Shown here one piece after another: positions 5,965 through 8,399 of a stretch of 8,399 bases of DNA. Under the pieces are notes generated by a model. That model saw nothing but the letters and a program-made list of their open reading frames with translations, was not told the origin of the DNA and made no database searches. Position 1 is the stretch's first letter. Each line of letters begins with the position of its first letter. Made by a program: the position numbers and the translations under genes. Location: the NCBI GenBank assembly GCA_900769385.1, contig CAAGGO010000064.1, positions 1 to 8,399 of the forward strand. Reading direction: 5' to 3'. The stretch is from Rikenellaceae bacterium. GTDB taxonomy: Bacteria; Bacteroidota; Bacteroidia; Bacteroidales; UBA932.

Positions 5965-5972
5965 TAACTTTA
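5965..5972 (+). promoter_or_regulatory. Candidate -7 box for the gltS-like/dipeptidase operon
   Basis: TAACTTTA is one base away from TAnnTTTG. A TTTG at 5939-5942 lies 22 nt upstream, slightly farther than the usual 19-20 nt for a -33 element. The leader to the ATG at 6004 would be about 25 nt. Confidence 0.3.
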
Positions 5973-6003
5973 CAAACATTGTGAAAACTAAAAACAAAAT
6001 ATA

Positions 6004-7350
6004 ATGTTCAGTACTGATGTGTTTACACCGTGGGTTCTGCTTACAGACCTGGGTATAATATCGGCCCTTATCCTGGTGGGCAAGCTTATAAGAGTTAAAG
6101 TTAAATTGATACAGCAATTGTTCATCCCGCCAAGCCTTATTGCAGGTGTGCTTGGTTTGGCATTCGGCCCTAATGGTTTGGGTTGGCTGCCGCTGTCGGG
6201 AAGCATGGGAACTTATGCTGCTGTACTTATTGCACTGGTATTTGGTGCCCTGCCTCTTTCTTCTCCTAAATTCTCCGCTAAGGAGGTTGCCGGCAGGGTT
6301 GGTCCTATGTGGGCTTATGCACAGCTGGGTATGTTGGTGCAGTGGGGTATTATGGGTCTGTTCGGATTGTTTGTCCTTAAAGTGATCTGGCCTGATTTGA
6401 ATGATGCTTTTGGAATTATGCTTTCAACAGGTTTTTATGGTGGTCACGGAACTGCTGCAGCGATTGGAGAGGCATTCAATGGCATGGGCTGGGATGAGGC
6501 TGCCAGTCTTGGTATGACAACGGCTACAGTAGGTGTGATTTTTGCAATTATTATTGGTCTTGTAATGATCAAATGGGCGGCAAAGAACAAACAGACAGCT
6601 TTCATTTCAGATTTTGCAGATCTTCCAAATGAGTTGCGTTCCGGTTTGGTTCCTGAAGAGAAGAGGGAGTCTATGGGAAGCGCTACAACATCGGGAATAT
6701 CAATTGAACCCCTTACTTTCCATTTGGCATTGGTGCTTTTGGTGGCTTTTCTGGGTTATTCAATGAGTGTTGGTGTGAAGCAGCTTTATCCGCAATTGGA
6801 GCTTCCTGTATTCAGTTGTGCATTTATAGTGGGTCTTGTTCTGAAGAAAATTTTTGATGCAACTAATGTTACCAATTATATATGTGCAAATACAACCCAG
6901 AGAATAGGCAGTATGGCTACAGATTTGCTAGTTGCATTTGGTGTTGCTTCAATAAAATTGGGAGTGGTTGTCAAGTATGCTGTTCCTCTTGTTGTCCTTT
7001 TGGTGGCTGGAGCAATCATTGTATTTGGAATAACATTCTTCTTTGGCAAAAGACTTTCAAAGACATACTGGTTTGAGCGTACAATCTTTGCTTGGGGCTG
7101 GTGGACCGGTACAATGGCAATGGGTATTGCCCTTATCAGAATTGTGGATCCTAAACTTGCCAGCAAGGCTATGGATGACTATGCCCTTGCATATCTTCCA
7201 ATTGCACCGGTGGAGATTCTTCTCATAACTTTTGTACCTATCATGTTTGTAAATGGTATGGGCTTGTGGCTTTCATTGGGTTGCCTTGCCCTTTCAGCTC
7301 TTGTTATGCTTATTGCCGTTAAGATGGGTTGGTGGATTAAAAAGAAATAG
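6004..7350 (+). CDS. GltS-like sodium:amino-acid symporter (ESS family)
   Basis: This 448-residue polytopic membrane protein has about ten or more hydrophobic segments arranged as two halves joined by a hydrophilic loop (about 191-235). The first half contains 'IPPSLIAG' (41-48) and 'STGFYGGHGTAAAIGEAF' (141-158). The latter holds the GGHGTA re-entrant-loop motif of GltS, the sodium/glutamate symporter. In the second half, at the corresponding place, 'WGWWTGTMAMG' (364-374) stands where E. coli GltS has a G-x-G-x-x-P-T type loop, so substrate specificity may differ from glutamate. It is longer than E. coli GltS (401 residues), much of the surplus lying in the central loop. Expected role: Na+-driven uptake of glutamate or a related acid across the inner membrane. 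A dipeptidase gene starts 6 nt after the stop, implying one transcript. The family is confident; the substrate is not. Confidence 0.85.
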   Translation: MFSTDVFTPWVLLTDLGIISALILVGKLIRVKVKLIQQLFIPPSLIAGVLGLAFGPNGLGWLPLSGSMGTYAAVLIALVFGALPLSSPKFSAKEVAGRVGPMWAYAQLGMLVQWGIMGLFGLFVLKVIWPDLNDAFGIMLSTGFYGGHGTAAAIGEAFNGMGWDEAASLGMTTATVGVIFAIIIGLVMIKWAAKNKQTAFISDFADLPNELRSGLVPEEKRESMGSATTSGISIEPLTFHLALVLLVAFLGYSMSVGVKQLYPQLELPVFSCAFIVGLVLKKIFDATNVTNYICANTTQRIGSMATDLLVAFGVASIKLGVVVKYAVPLVVLLVAGAIIVFGITFFFGKRLSKTYWFERTIFAWGWWTGTMAMGIALIRIVDPKLASKAMDDYALAYLPIAPVEILLITFVPIMFVNGMGLWLSLGCLALSALVMLIAVKMGWWIKKK

Positions 7351-7356
7351 TTCAGG

Positions 7357-8399
7357 ATGAAAAAGATATCACTGTTATTGGCTGCGCAGCTCCTTTTTGT
7401 AGGGGCCTACGCACAAACTTCGGATGCGGATTACAGGAAAAAGGCGGATGAGATACACGCCAAATATGTAACCATTGATACCCACAATGATACGGCAATG
7501 TATCTTAATCATCCCGATAGTGAGGACTGGAGTGTAACCAAAGGTCAGGTAACATTTCCCCTTATGAAAAAGGGAGGCCTGGATGCGGCGTTTTTTGCAA
7601 TTTACCTTGATCAGGGACCGTTGAGGGATTCTTCAAGGGATTCCGTTTACCAATATGCAATGAACGAACTCAACCTTTTCAAGAAATATGTGAAGGATCA
7701 TAAGGATGAGGCGGCAATTGCGTATACTCCGGATGATGTCCGCAAATTGAAGAAAAAAGGGAAGAGTGTTGTAATTTTTGCATTGGAGAACGGATATGGT
7801 GTAGGAACGGACCTTGAGAAGGTTGATGCTTTCTACAATGCGGGATGCAGGTATATCACTTTGTGCCACAATTATACAAATGATATTTGTGATGCTTCAA
7901 GGTATGTAAATCCCAATGGGCACGGCGGTTTGTCTGAATTCGGCAAGAAAGTTATCGGGAGGATGAATGAACTTGGAATGATGGTGGATGTTTCACACGC
8001 CAGTACTTCTACCCTGTATGATGTCATCAAATTGAGCAAGGCTCCGATTCTTGCAACGCACTCTGCTGTTAGGGCAATCAAGGATCATCCAAGAAACCTT
8101 ACGGATCAGGAGATTAAGGATATTGCTGCTACTGGAGGCGTAATTCAGGTTGCTACCGGAAGATGGTGTCTTACAAATGCTCCAAAGAGTGAGACAACAG
8201 TAAAGCATCTGGCAGACCATATAGACCATATAAAGAATCTTGTGGGTCCGGAACATATTGGTTTGGGTACTGATTTTGACGGTGGCGGCGGTATGGTTGG
8301 ATTTGAGGACTGTTCAAAGATGAAGGAGGTTACCGTAGAGCTTCTTAAGAGAGGTTACACTGAAAAAGAGCTTGAGATGTTCTGGGGAGGCAACTTCAT
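7357..8399 (+). CDS. Secreted M19 membrane dipeptidase, 3' end missing
   Basis: The frame is open from ATG 7357 to the window end, giving 347 residues. The C-terminal part, probably a few dozen residues, is cut off. A signal peptide is clear ('MKKISLLLAAQLLFVGAYA', cleavage A-Y-A/Q20), so the enzyme should act in the periplasm. Zinc-site residues of the renal-dipeptidase family (M19) are all present: H43 and D45 in 'DTHND', bridging E144 in 'ALENG', H214 in 'VDVSHAS', H235 in 'ATHSAVRA', and the catalytic-site D306 in 'LGTDFDG'. M19 enzymes hydrolyse dipeptides and often tolerate a D-residue at the C-terminal position. The window ends at 'FWGGNF', the family motif shortly before the C-terminus. 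The start lies 6 nt after the symporter stop, with CAGG just before the ATG, so the two genes are probably co-transcribed. Confidence 0.93.
   Translation, partial: MKKISLLLAAQLLFVGAYAQTSDADYRKKADEIHAKYVTIDTHNDTAMYLNHPDSEDWSVTKGQVTFPLMKKGGLDAAFFAIYLDQGPLRDSSRDSVYQYAMNELNLFKKYVKDHKDEAAIAYTPDDVRKLKKKGKSVVIFALENGYGVGTDLEKVDAFYNAGCRYITLCHNYTNDICDASRYVNPNGHGGLSEFGKKVIGRMNELGMMVDVSHASTSTLYDVIKLSKAPILATHSAVRAIKDHPRNLTDQEIKDIAATGGVIQVATGRWCLTNAPKSETTVKHLADHIDHIKNLVGPEHIGLGTDFDGGGGMVGFEDCSKMKEVTVELLKRGYTEKELEMFWGGNF

Noticed and set aside
1..8399. CRISPR arrays, tRNAs, insertion sequences, attachment sites, phage or defence genes
   Set aside because: I saw no regularly spaced repeats, cloverleaf-like sequences, transposase motifs or terminal repeats. 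The genes are all typical core or housekeeping-type Bacteroidota families.

Overview
The window reads as ordinary chromosomal DNA of a Bacteroidota bacterium, most likely of the order Bacteroidales. The evidence is the protein families present (DUF4270 lipoprotein, single-domain 'glycogen synthase', DUF3098, DUF4294, Bacteroidota-type LpxH), Bacteroidota-type promoter -7 boxes (TAnnTTTG) and the near absence of strong Shine-Dalgarno sequences. Base composition is moderate, with frequent AGG/AGA arginine codons. A genus cannot be assigned from the sequence alone. I see no mobile element, tRNA, rRNA, CRISPR array or phage gene, and coding density is very high.

Layout. (1) 1-340, plus: 3' end of a small protein resembling the DUF4878/NTF2-like group, closed by a strong GNRA-loop hairpin (344-371) that also serves the facing operon. 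(2) 373-2548, minus: a two-gene operon. Its first gene encodes a short GT5-type glycogen synthase-like protein lacking the usual catalytic elements. Its second gene encodes a DUF4270 lipoprotein and overlaps the first by 11 nt. (3) 2549-2636: an AT-rich divergent promoter region in which two identical -7 boxes (TATCTTTG) face away from each other. (4) 2637-5342, plus: a tightly packed cell-envelope operon ftsX - DUF3098 gene - uppP - lpxH. (5) 5291-5947, minus: a DUF4294 secreted protein gene whose 3' end overlaps lpxH tail-to-tail by 52 nt. (6) 6004-8399, plus: a GltS-like sodium:amino-acid symporter gene followed after 6 nt by a secreted M19 dipeptidase, cut by the window edge.

How the genes fit together. 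Region 4 joins divisome signalling (FtsX), recycling of the undecaprenyl carrier for peptidoglycan and surface polysaccharide (UppP) and lipid A synthesis (LpxH), with a small two-helix membrane protein of unknown role. Region 6 looks like a peptide-cleavage-plus-amino-acid-uptake pair. Region 2 couples a probable non-catalytic sugar-nucleotide-fold protein to a surface or periplasmic lipoprotein.

I did not find a convincing new biological system. The items most worth a second look are the catalytically eroded GlgA-like protein, the mirror-image divergent promoters, the lpxH/DUF4294 tail-to-tail overlap, and the GltS homologue with divergent residues at one half-site.
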